Below are positions 17,384 to 25,214 of a stretch of 42,324 nt of DNA, piece by piece; within the stretch, counting starts at the first letter, position 1; each line of letters opens with the position of its first letter. Under the pieces are notes generated by a model. The model was not told where the DNA came from and ran no database searches. It was given only the letters and a program-made list of their open reading frames with translations. Location of the stretch: the NCBI GenBank assembly GCA_030681475.1, contig JAUXWT010000039.1:1-42324 (forward strand), read 5' to 3'. The stretch is from Bacteroidales bacterium. Its GTDB lineage: Bacteria > Bacteroidota > Bacteroidia > Bacteroidales > FEN-979. The position numbers and the translations under genes were made by a program.

Positions 17384-18445
17384 TTAGTTCTTCTCCAGTT
17401 TATACTTGTAGATCGGGTTGCTCAGGTTGAGCGTAACTGTATAATTACCGGCCGATGGCACTGCAATATTGGCGCCGCCTGCTTCTAATGAGCCATTGGC
17501 TCCATCGTCGCCGTAATTAAGATCCCAAGCGCCATTTGCCCTGAATTTAATGTCAGCGGCTGTAAGCTCCAAAGTCACTGTCCACACCTTATTGGCCGCA
17601 TCGTATGTCATGGGGGTGTCGTTATCCCATCCGCCCGGTGTAGCGCTACCTATTACCCCCCAGGTAGTTTTAAGTTTTGTATATGTTAATCCGACCAAGT
17701 CAACATTGAGCTTGTAATACCCTGCCTCTGCAGCCACGATGTTATCACCACCCGGCTCAAGCGTTCCATTAGCCCCGGTGTCGCCCCAGTTATTATCCCA
17801 GCTTGGCCCCTGGGTGAACTTGAACTCGGTATTGGGATCCGGGAAATTGATATAGCCTTCATACTTCCCGTTAGATTTCACCGATGCGATGGTTGTGGTG
17901 GAATCTTCGGGATGCCAGCCCTGGTAGTTGCCTGGCACACCCAATAACGGGTAGATGATAGGCACATAGTACGGCGTGATGGTTTGTTTTACCACCGCCG
18001 AATAAACAGGTTTGATCGAATCAAGCGTAACTCCGTTGTTATCTTTCACAACCGTCTTTATCCTGAACTCCATGGCTAATGGCTCAGGATTCTTCGGCTC
18101 AAACAACAATGGAAGCAGTTTGCCATTCAGTTCATAGTTCATGATGGAAAACTCTCTCACGGTATTTACAGAGCCTAGCGCCGACGGATCAGCAAAATTG
18201 TTACCCTGTTTATCCATCTGGAGTGTGTAGGTTGGAATGACCATGGCACCGTAACCGGTTGCAGTCCAGGTGAACTTCAACATCTGTGCAGAATCAGTTT
18301 TCTGCAATACTACTGTTGCCCCGCCAGGTACCGTTAATGAAGGCGTTCCCGGCGATGAATTCAAAATGGCTTTTGTTTCATCCTTTTTGCACGACAGCAA
18401 GCTGAACAAACCAATGGTCAGTATAAATATTGTTATTTTTTTCAT
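17384..18445 (-). CDS. susE: SusE-like surface starch-binding lipoprotein
   Basis: A 353-residue lipoprotein (LLSC, Cys19). Residues 25-155 match the N-terminal SusE domain (SPGTPSLTVP...FTWTATGYG). Two tandem glycan-binding modules follow: 163-258 (LLGVPGNYQGWHP...YYKLNVDL) and 261-353 (WGVIGSATPGGWD...YKYKLEKN). Both have the Trp-rich GxYQGW or GGWD motifs of SusE/SusF modules, which hold alpha-glucans at the outer face of the outer membrane. It starts 20 bp after susD and is the last gene of the unit. There is no separate susF; this SusE has a SusE N-domain plus two modules, and nearly the same two modules occur inside the neighbouring SusD. Confidence 0.9.
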   Translation of the reverse strand: MKKITIFILTIGLFSLLSCKKDETKAILNSSPGTPSLTVPGGATVVLQKTDSAQMLKFTWTATGYGAMVIPTYTLQMDKQGNNFADPSALGSVNTVREFSIMNYELNGKLLPLLFEPKNPEPLAMEFRIKTVVKDNNGVTLDSIKPVYSAVVKQTITPYYVPIIYPLLGVPGNYQGWHPEDSTTTIASVKSNGKYEGYINFPDPNTEFKFTQGPSWDNNWGDTGANGTLEPGGDNIVAAEAGYYKLNVDLVGLTYTKLKTTWGVIGSATPGGWDNDTPMTYDAANKVWTVTLELTAADIKFRANGAWDLNYGDDGANGSLEAGGANIAVPSAGNYTVTLNLSNPIYKYKLEKN

Positions 18446-18465
18446 AATTTATTGGTTTTAACAGA

Positions 18466-20688
18466 TTAATATCCAGTATTTTGCTTGAGATTTGGATTTG
18501 CAGTAACATCGGATGCAGGGATCGGGAACAGGTTGTAGGTTGAACTGACCGCCTGACCATCCTTTGAGCCGCCTTTCCAAGGCCACAAATAGGTTCCATT
18601 GCTGAACTGTCCAAAACGGATCAGGTCAGTCCTGCGATGTCCTTCCCAATACAATTCACGGGCTCTTTCATCCAGGATGAAAGGAAGGTCGAGTTCCGAA
18701 ACCTGGATCTTGCAACGCTCATCCTGGCCGAAGGCACGCATACGTACGTTGTTAACAAGGGTAAGGGCTGTACCCAGATCACCTCCGCTACCCTGGCGCT
18801 TCACCGCTTCGGCATACATCAGGTAAACATCAGCAAGACGGAACATCGGAAAATCAGTATCCACAAAGGTTGCATCAAAACCGGGCGCCCCGGTACTGGT
18901 GACATTGGTGAATTTAGGGACTGCATAACCATCGGTGAATACCCCGATATCATTGATCTCAAGTGATTGACCGTTTGTATAGAACATATATCGCGAATCA
19001 ACTAAAGGCGCCTGGTTCAGCTCGATGAGGTAAGTATAATCCGGTGCGCCGAGTTTCATGGTCACTTTATACTCTCCTGATGAGGGGATCGCAATATTGT
19101 CGCCCCCTGCCTCAAGAATGCCATCGGCTCCGGTATCACCGTAATTAATATCCCATCCGCTGTTTGCGCGGAATTTTATCTCCTTTCCGGTTCCTCCGGT
19201 CAGGTTAATTACAACCGTCCAAACGTCATTGGTTGCATCCAAGGTCATCGGCTGGTCAGAATCCCAACCTCCGGCAGTTGCCGAACCGATCACACCCCAT
19301 GTCGTCTTGACAACCGTGTATGTCAGTGCGGTCATGTCAACATTGATTTTATAATAACCTGCATCTGCAATCTCGATGTTGCTTCCCGGGTGTGCCAGCA
19401 TGCCGGTTGAAGTCCCGTCATCACCGTAGTCATTTGTCCAGTCGGGCGTCGTGCAGATCTTAAACTGAGTATTTGCTTCAGCAAAGTTCAGATAGCCTTC
19501 GAATTTGTTGTCGCTGGCTACTGATTTAAGCACAGTCGTTGTCTTGGCCGGATCCCATCCCTGGTATGAACCGGGAACATACACAACCGGATATGCACTG
19601 ACATTCCTGTGCGGTTTGGGTGAAGACCACGGCAGATCAGCTTGTTCGGGAAATTTATTCACCAGGGCGCTGGTGGTGCGGATACCGCCCCATCCTCCGC
19701 CGATGCCGTAGTCGCCGGGAACCATGCTGCCACCAACGGCGGCATGAACGATGAAGGTCGTTCCACCCCAGGTTTGTGAACGTGCGCCGTCGAAGGTAAC
19801 CATGAAAATCCCTTCATTGGAAAAGTTGTTATCGGCAGTAAACAGGTTCTTATATTCAGGTTCGAGACTGTAACCGGCGCTGATCACCTTATTGCAATAG
19901 GTGATGCATTCGGTGTACTTGGTTTGTCCGATATACACTCCAGCATTCAGATACAGCTTGGCAAGGAGTGTCCAAACAGCAGCCTGCCCTGCACGGCCAT
20001 ACTCTGCACCTTTGACGGAGGACATCAACGGTTCAACGGCTAAAAGTTCACTTTCGACATAATTAAACAGGTCTGCACGGGGGATCTGTGTCGGAAAGAA
20101 TTTGCCTACAGGATCATTCTCGGTAACAAAAGGCACATTACCAAAAAGATCCAGTGCATGATAGTAACTCAATGCCCTCAGGAAACGGGCTTCGTTACGG
20201 TATTGCTCAATCATCGTCTGATTCGCTCCGGTCAACCCACGCTCGGCAAGTTTACTCTCTGTAGATTCCCTGATGAACTCATTGCAGATACAGACCTGGT
20301 AAAAGATTCTGTAATACATGGCCGAAATGAATACATCGCTGGAGCCCCAGTTCTGACCATGAAAGTTCTTGATAGTCTGGTCGTTCCATCCGATAACTGC
20401 TTCATCGGTGGTTAATTCCTGGTGATACCAGTAACCACGCATATATTCACCAAATCCCTCATCAATCCCCTTGATATCAGGTTTGCCGGCAGGACCCTGC
20501 TGGCCCGACATCGAAAGTCCGGCGTACAATTTGGCGAGAACCGCTTTATAGTTTGCCGCGGTTTTATACACATTGGCAGAGTTCATGTCGTTCGGATCAA
20601 TGGGTTGCGTATCCAGATCCTTGACGCAGGAGGCAAAGAACATGGTTATTGCCATGACCATGCTTGATATTTTGAATATTCTTTTCAT
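18466..20688 (-). CDS. susD: SusD family starch-binding lipoprotein with two inserted SusE-like modules
   Basis: A 740-residue surface lipoprotein (FFASC, Cys21). Residues 1-362 carry the SusD TPR core (RNEARFLRALSYYHALDLFGNVPFV at about 164-188 is a family hallmark, seen here only in part: RALSYYHALDLFG). Residues 559-740 carry the rest of the SusD fold (PMFRLADVYLMYAEA at about 614-628; the ending LFPIPASD..ANPNLKQN). Between them, residues about 363-558 are two SusE-type glycan-binding modules. Without them the protein would be about 545 residues, the normal SusD length. It partners SusC, sitting on the barrel as a lid and capturing alpha-glucan. It starts 20 bp after susC and ends 20 bp before susE. 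The reading frame is intact throughout. Confidence 0.92.
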   Translation of the reverse strand: MKRIFKISSMVMAITMFFASCVKDLDTQPIDPNDMNSANVYKTAANYKAVLAKLYAGLSMSGQQGPAGKPDIKGIDEGFGEYMRGYWYHQELTTDEAVIGWNDQTIKNFHGQNWGSSDVFISAMYYRIFYQVCICNEFIRESTESKLAERGLTGANQTMIEQYRNEARFLRALSYYHALDLFGNVPFVTENDPVGKFFPTQIPRADLFNYVESELLAVEPLMSSVKGAEYGRAGQAAVWTLLAKLYLNAGVYIGQTKYTECITYCNKVISAGYSLEPEYKNLFTADNNFSNEGIFMVTFDGARSQTWGGTTFIVHAAVGGSMVPGDYGIGGGWGGIRTTSALVNKFPEQADLPWSSPKPHRNVSAYPVVYVPGSYQGWDPAKTTTVLKSVASDNKFEGYLNFAEANTQFKICTTPDWTNDYGDDGTSTGMLAHPGSNIEIADAGYYKINVDMTALTYTVVKTTWGVIGSATAGGWDSDQPMTLDATNDVWTVVINLTGGTGKEIKFRANSGWDINYGDTGADGILEAGGDNIAIPSSGEYKVTMKLGAPDYTYLIELNQAPLVDSRYMFYTNGQSLEINDIGVFTDGYAVPKFTNVTSTGAPGFDATFVDTDFPMFRLADVYLMYAEAVKRQGSGGDLGTALTLVNNVRMRAFGQDERCKIQVSELDLPFILDERARELYWEGHRRTDLIRFGQFSNGTYLWPWKGGSKDGQAVSSTYNLFPIPASDVTANPNLKQNTGY
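19015..19602 (-). other. Tandem SusE-like glycan-binding modules inserted in SusD
   Basis: This part of susD encodes residues about 363-558. Module 1 (about 366-458) begins VVYVPGSYQGWDP; module 2 (about 461-557) begins TTWGVIGSATAGGWD. They align in the same order with SusE residues 163-353; by eye about 61 of 92 positions of module 2 are identical. In one stretch of 15 identical residues around the TTWGVIGSAT motif, 11 are encoded by different codons, so this is an old, selected duplication and not a copying or assembly artefact. The insertion is in frame and sits in a loop between LPWS and DSRYMFYT. Confidence 0.88.
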
Positions 20689-20708
20689 AATATATAGATA
20701 TTAAAAGG

Positions 20709-23700
20709 TTACAGCGAAATGTTTACACCCAGTACATAAACCCTGGACCGCGGATATATGTTGTTGTCGATACCCAGGTTGATTTCAGGATCAAGACCTT
20801 CATATTTGGTTATGGTAAACACATTGTTCACAGTGAAAGAAAGGCGGAAGCCCAGTGTGTTCTTGATCAGGTTACCAAAATCATAGGCAAGTGTCAGGTA
20901 GTCCAGTTTAAAATAAGATGCATTCTGGATATAATAATCAGACAAATACTGCTGATTGACAAAATTCACATCAAAAACATCTGTTGTTACGTTGCCAAGA
21001 TAGGGTCCTTCCGGACGGAATAAATTAGAATAAACACCCCTGTTCGACGAGTTATTGTTATACATGTAGTTGCCAATGGCGGCATGACCTGCAGCAGACA
21101 AGGAGACCTTTTTATAATTCAGGGTTGTAAAAACCCCAAAAGTGGTCGTTGCGTTCGGACTCTTATAATGGTAGCGATCTGCATCTGTGATTTTACCATC
21201 ATTGTTGCGGTCAACATATAACCCTTCAATCGGGTTGTCGTTTTTATCATACACCTGCTGAAATACAAAGAAGGAGTTGCTTGGATATCCTACACTGTGG
21301 ATCTGGATAGTGTTTCCGACACCTCCTGAGATACCCCCGGTAAACACTCCCAGGTAGGTTGTATCGTCGATGGCCGTAAGTTTTGTAATTTTATTGCTGT
21401 TGACAGCCATATTGATATTGATATCCCATTTCCAATCCTTGGTAACGATGGGTTTTCCGCCAAGGCTGAATTCAAATCCCTTATTTTCCATATCGCCGAT
21501 ATTGGTCACGATATAGTTGGTCAGATTTGTGCCGGCAGGGACCTGGATCTCATTGATCAGATCGTTGGTGGTGCGGTTATAGTAATCAACAGATCCGGTT
21601 ATTCTATCTTTAAGAAAGCCAAAATCAAGCCCGATGTTCCAGGTCTTGGTGGTTTCCCATTTGATCCCTTTATCATACCCGTTCGGGCGGAGGGTCCGGT
21701 ACCAGACATTGCCAAACTGGTATGTTGACAGGGGGTCGCCAAGCGTGTACAATGGAAGGTATGGATACCAGTTATCCAGGATATCCTGCTGCCCTGTAAC
21801 ACCCCATCCCAGTCTGAGTTTCAATTGAGAAATGACTTTGGAATCCCGGAGAAAAGCTTCGTCGTTGATTTTCCATGCCAGCGCAGCGGAAGGGAAAAGA
21901 CCCCACCGTGTGCTTGATGAAAATTTCGATGAACCGTCGTCGCGGAGAGTAAAGGTTAACAGATACCTGTCGGCAAGGGTATAATTCAACCGGCCGTAAA
22001 AGGAGACAAGGTAATACTCTTTTTTAACCACGACAGTGGTGCGATATTTTATCGCGGTATCGTGCGGCACATTATTATTGAAGGTATTGTTTTCCACATA
22101 AAAATGCTGCCATGAATACCCGGCCATTACATCGAATTTACTATTAATGCTTTTAACCTCTTTTACATAGTTAAGGTAAAAATCGAGCAGGCTGTTCTTT
22201 TTGGTCTGGTCATACTTACGGTCGAGGCCCTTATTAAGAAAGGACCCGACCGATTCGTGCGGGATATCTGAATTGACAGGAATGTAAACTGTTCCTTCGC
22301 TCTTGGTATAATCGTAACCGAGGTTCAGGTTGGCACGCAGATCTGGTAAAAAATGAAGTTTGTAATCCAACTGTGCGTTACCGAGAAAGCGGTTTACCGT
22401 GGATTTGTCATCTTTTAATTCGAGCATGGCAACCGGGTTTTTTGTTGCCTGGTTGACAGGATCGCGCTGTCCGAGTGAATCGGCCGCCTGCAGCCATGCC
22501 CAGTAACCGCCGTAGTTCCTGTTTATGAGCGTCCGGTTTTCCATCACGGGTTTGGTCGGATCCATGTTAATGGCTGCCCCGATGGCCCCATTGTCGGCAA
22601 AGCGGTTCTTCTCATTCATATATTTTGCATGAACATTGAGTTTCAGGTAATTCTTGAAGAAGGAAGGGTTCAGGTTTGCGCCAATGGAGGTGCGCTTCAT
22701 ATTATCCGTCTTCAAATTACCATCCTGATAATCATAACCCAATGACACGCGATAGGGCATGGCGCTTACCGCTCCGGTTAATGCCAGGTTGTGGTCGGTG
22801 CCGATAGCTGAGCGAAAAACTTCCTTTTGCCAGTCGGTCGACGTAGTACTTGTCGTATCGAGCAGGCCAAGAACATCGGCCCTGTTCGGATATCTTTTCT
22901 TGACCAGGTTGCGAAACTCGTCTCCATTGAGGACTTTAGTCTTGTTCGGAACGGTAGATATGGAAATATTCCCTGAATATTCCAGTCCAAACTTCTTGCT
23001 GCCCGGGATCCCTTTCTTGGTGGTAATCAGGATGACTCCGTTGGAAGCCCGTGAGCCATAGATGGCTGTTGCAGAAGCATCCTTAAGAACCACATAAGTT
23101 GCAATATCGTCGGGATTGATCATACTCAGGGATCCACGCGCGCCGGATGTTGCAGCATTATCAATGGGTACACCATCGATAACCACCAAAGGATCGTTGG
23201 AGGCGTTAATGGAAGAGCCCCCCCTGATTCGGATAACAGCATCACCACCGGGAGCGCCGCCAAGTGTGGTAACCGTTACCCCGGGGATTTTACCGATGAT
23301 CGCTTGCTGAGGTGAAGTAATTCTGCCCTGGTTGAAATCTTTTTCCCCTAATGTCGCAACTGAACCCGTGGCATCCCCACGCTTAACAGTTCCGTAACCG
23401 ATCACAACCAATTCCTTAAGATTTCTCACGCCGGTAGACAGGGCGACATTCATCGTTTTCTGACCGGTAAAGGCGATCTCCTGGGTAGCAAACCCAACAT
23501 AGGAGAATACCAGAACATCACCACTATTTACCTGGAGTGAATAATTTCCGTCAACATCCGTAACCGTTCCGGTCGTTGTTCCCTTTATCACCACCGTTAC
23601 ACCCGGGATCGAAGTTCCATCCGAGGCATCTGTTACCAGTCCCGTCAGGGCTACTTCCTGTGCATATACTACCGATGCCGATGCAAAGGCGAGGACAAGA

Positions 23701-23735
23701 AACAGATGGCGTAACCAAAGTACACGTTTCTTCAT
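20709..23735 (-). CDS. susC: SusC/RagA family TonB-dependent outer-membrane transporter
   Basis: A 1008-residue outer-membrane transporter. A signal peptide covers about 1-25 (ending VVYAQ). A carboxypeptidase-regulatory-like beta domain lies at about 28-100 (LTGLVTDASDGTSIPGVTVV). The SusC-specific segment LKELVVIGYGTVKRGDATGS starts at 106 and includes the likely TonB box. The plug spans about 120-240 (IRIRGGSSIN, VIDGVPID, DASATAIYGSRASNGV). The rest is a 22-strand barrel ending RVYVLGVNISL. It imports oligosaccharides through the outer membrane using TonB energy, together with the SusD encoded 20 bp downstream. Size is normal. Ligand, starch or maltodextrin, is inferred from neighbours. 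Confidence 0.94.
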   Translation of the reverse strand: MKKRVLWLRHLFLVLAFASASVVYAQEVALTGLVTDASDGTSIPGVTVVIKGTTTGTVTDVDGNYSLQVNSGDVLVFSYVGFATQEIAFTGQKTMNVALSTGVRNLKELVVIGYGTVKRGDATGSVATLGEKDFNQGRITSPQQAIIGKIPGVTVTTLGGAPGGDAVIRIRGGSSINASNDPLVVIDGVPIDNAATSGARGSLSMINPDDIATYVVLKDASATAIYGSRASNGVILITTKKGIPGSKKFGLEYSGNISISTVPNKTKVLNGDEFRNLVKKRYPNRADVLGLLDTTSTTSTDWQKEVFRSAIGTDHNLALTGAVSAMPYRVSLGYDYQDGNLKTDNMKRTSIGANLNPSFFKNYLKLNVHAKYMNEKNRFADNGAIGAAINMDPTKPVMENRTLINRNYGGYWAWLQAADSLGQRDPVNQATKNPVAMLELKDDKSTVNRFLGNAQLDYKLHFLPDLRANLNLGYDYTKSEGTVYIPVNSDIPHESVGSFLNKGLDRKYDQTKKNSLLDFYLNYVKEVKSINSKFDVMAGYSWQHFYVENNTFNNNVPHDTAIKYRTTVVVKKEYYLVSFYGRLNYTLADRYLLTFTLRDDGSSKFSSSTRWGLFPSAALAWKINDEAFLRDSKVISQLKLRLGWGVTGQQDILDNWYPYLPLYTLGDPLSTYQFGNVWYRTLRPNGYDKGIKWETTKTWNIGLDFGFLKDRITGSVDYYNRTTNDLINEIQVPAGTNLTNYIVTNIGDMENKGFEFSLGGKPIVTKDWKWDININMAVNSNKITKLTAIDDTTYLGVFTGGISGGVGNTIQIHSVGYPSNSFFVFQQVYDKNDNPIEGLYVDRNNDGKITDADRYHYKSPNATTTFGVFTTLNYKKVSLSAAGHAAIGNYMYNNNSSNRGVYSNLFRPEGPYLGNVTTDVFDVNFVNQQYLSDYYIQNASYFKLDYLTLAYDFGNLIKNTLGFRLSFTVNNVFTITKYEGLDPEINLGIDNNIYPRSRVYVLGVNISL

Positions 23736-23807
23736 AAGTTTAAGTTTAACAAGTTTAACATTCCGTTAATTGATATTTTATAAGAATTGAAATTTAAAAA
23801 TGCGCTG

Positions 23808-23815
23808 CAAATTAA
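23808..23815 (-). promoter_or_regulatory. Weak candidate -7 box upstream of susC
   Basis: On the minus strand TTAATTTG differs from TAnnTTTG at one position and lies about 70 bp before the susC ATG. The 113-bp gap between the GH53 gene and susC is AT-rich, with AAGTTTAA repeats next to the susC start. A long leader or a secondary promoter for susCDE is possible; the evidence is thin. Confidence 0.22.
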
Positions 23816-23848
23816 CAAAAAATATATAGACCTTTTTTGATTAATAAT

Positions 23849-25045
23849 TTAAAAATCATATGACGTATTCATGTAATCAGCCGACGGCAAAATATTGCCT
23901 GAAAAATCAAACAGGGTGCAATTATCCCATGCGGAGCCTGTTCCCCATTTGTCGCGCATGGGAGATGTGATCCAGCCCGGTTCCCAGTACATGATACCGG
24001 TACCGCCCCCGTCAACAATCGCCTGGGTAAGATCCTTCAGGTATGCCGACTGTCCTGCAACAGTCAGCGGATACCCCCGGATGCTGTCCCCCTGACCAAT
24101 TATATTGGCGTATTCATCAGCATCACTACCTGTCCAGGGATAGGCCGTTTCCACGATCATGACCTGCTTGTTATAGGTCGCCCGGATGCTCTGAATGGCC
24201 TGTGTCACCTGATCCATACGATAAAAAGTCGACCACTTTGAGTAGTGGGATACGCCGAGGATGTCAAAGTCCGTTACCTTTCCCTTCTTTACGACACCCT
24301 CAATCCACCAGGTTGCATGCTGGAATTGAGCTACATGCAAGATGATTTTTGGTTTGATTTCCGACGAGGCTGAAAAATCACGCACTGCCTTTATCCCTGC
24401 ATTGAGTAACGCTCCGAATGGCAGCCAGTTATCATTTTTCACCTCTCCTACCGGAAACAACATCCCGGGATTAGTCTCATTGCCAACCTGCACCATTTCG
24501 GGCGTAAGTCCCTTGCTTTTCAGATAATTCAAAATTTTCAGCGTGTAGTTGTACACTGAATCTTTAAGCGCTGACGGATCCAATCCGACCCAGGTAGCAG
24601 GCGTTTCCTGGTGGTTGGGATCTGCCCAGGTGTCGGAGTAATGAAGGTTGAGATTAACCGCCATACCGGCATCTTTAGCACGCCGGATGGTCTTTTCAAC
24701 ATCATAAAGGTCACTGTATAATTTTCCCCCGGTAATTTCCGAAACCCAGGCAGGATTGTGCCATAATCGAACCCTGACCGTGTTGGCCCCATGGTTTTTC
24801 ATGATCAGGAATGGATCGGCTATTTTTCCTGAATCACTGTAAACACCACCATAATCTTCTATCTCGTTTACATAGGACAGATCTACTCCCATGCTGAATT
24901 TATCCCAGGCGTAAGGAACGGTAACAATTTCTTTCACCGGGTCGGGTTCAGATTTTTTTTGACTGCAGGAAAGAACTAATAAGCAAGGAGTTGCAAGGAT
25001 GATTAAGGCCTGCTTAACCCGGGTAACAGTATTGTTAAGAGACAT
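23849..25045 (-). CDS. Endo-beta-1,4-galactanase lipoprotein (GH53)
   Basis: A 398-residue lipoprotein (LVLSC, Cys27) of the GH53 family, which cuts beta-1,4-galactan side chains of type I arabinogalactan and pectin. SMGVDLSYVNEIEDYGG at 51-67, TVRVRLWHNPAW at 89-100 and LHYSDTWADPNHQ at 134-146 are GH53 hallmarks. The acid/base Glu190 lies in VGNETNPG and the nucleophile Glu299 in VETAYPW. Both are present and the length is typical. It is the first gene of the minus-strand unit that continues to susCDE after 113 bp, with a good promoter upstream. A beta-galactanase at the head of a starch-type Sus unit is unexpected. Confidence 0.92.
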   Translation of the reverse strand: MSLNNTVTRVKQALIILATPCLLVLSCSQKKSEPDPVKEIVTVPYAWDKFSMGVDLSYVNEIEDYGGVYSDSGKIADPFLIMKNHGANTVRVRLWHNPAWVSEITGGKLYSDLYDVEKTIRRAKDAGMAVNLNLHYSDTWADPNHQETPATWVGLDPSALKDSVYNYTLKILNYLKSKGLTPEMVQVGNETNPGMLFPVGEVKNDNWLPFGALLNAGIKAVRDFSASSEIKPKIILHVAQFQHATWWIEGVVKKGKVTDFDILGVSHYSKWSTFYRMDQVTQAIQSIRATYNKQVMIVETAYPWTGSDADEYANIIGQGDSIRGYPLTVAGQSAYLKDLTQAIVDGGGTGIMYWEPGWITSPMRDKWGTGSAWDNCTLFDFSGNILPSADYMNTSYDF

Positions 25046-25069
25046 TAATTATATGTGTTAAAAGGTTCA

Positions 25070-25098
25070 CAAATATAATTGCAGTAAATATACAACAA
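25070..25098 (-). promoter_or_regulatory. Promoter for the GH53-susCDE unit
   Basis: On the minus strand TATATTTG (25070-25077) matches TAnnTTTG exactly, with TTG at 25096-25098 upstream at 18 bp spacing. The box is 24 bp before the GH53 ATG. It shares the 169-bp divergent region with the plus-strand promoter at 25156-25189. Confidence 0.55.
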
Positions 25099-25155
25099 TA
25101 ATCATAATATCGGAATGACAGTAAGTTTTTTTTTCGTCAGCATGCATGGATGTGA

Positions 25156-25189
25156 TTTGTCTTTCTTTCTCCTTTTCCTTGTAAATTTG
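25156..25189 (+). promoter_or_regulatory. Promoter for the GH13-GH2 unit
   Basis: TAAATTTG (25182-25189) matches TAnnTTTG exactly, and TTTG (25156-25159) fits a -33 element at 22 bp spacing. It lies 25 bp before the ATG at 25215. It probably serves the amylase gene and, 28 bp after it, the GH2 gene. Confidence 0.58.
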
Positions 25190-25214
25190 CAGGAAACAGT
25201 TTAAACAAATAAAT

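Noticed and set aside
19015-19602. The SusD insertion as an assembly error copying susE sequence
   Set aside because: The DNA of the two regions differs at most synonymous sites while the protein is conserved, and the frame is intact on both sides.
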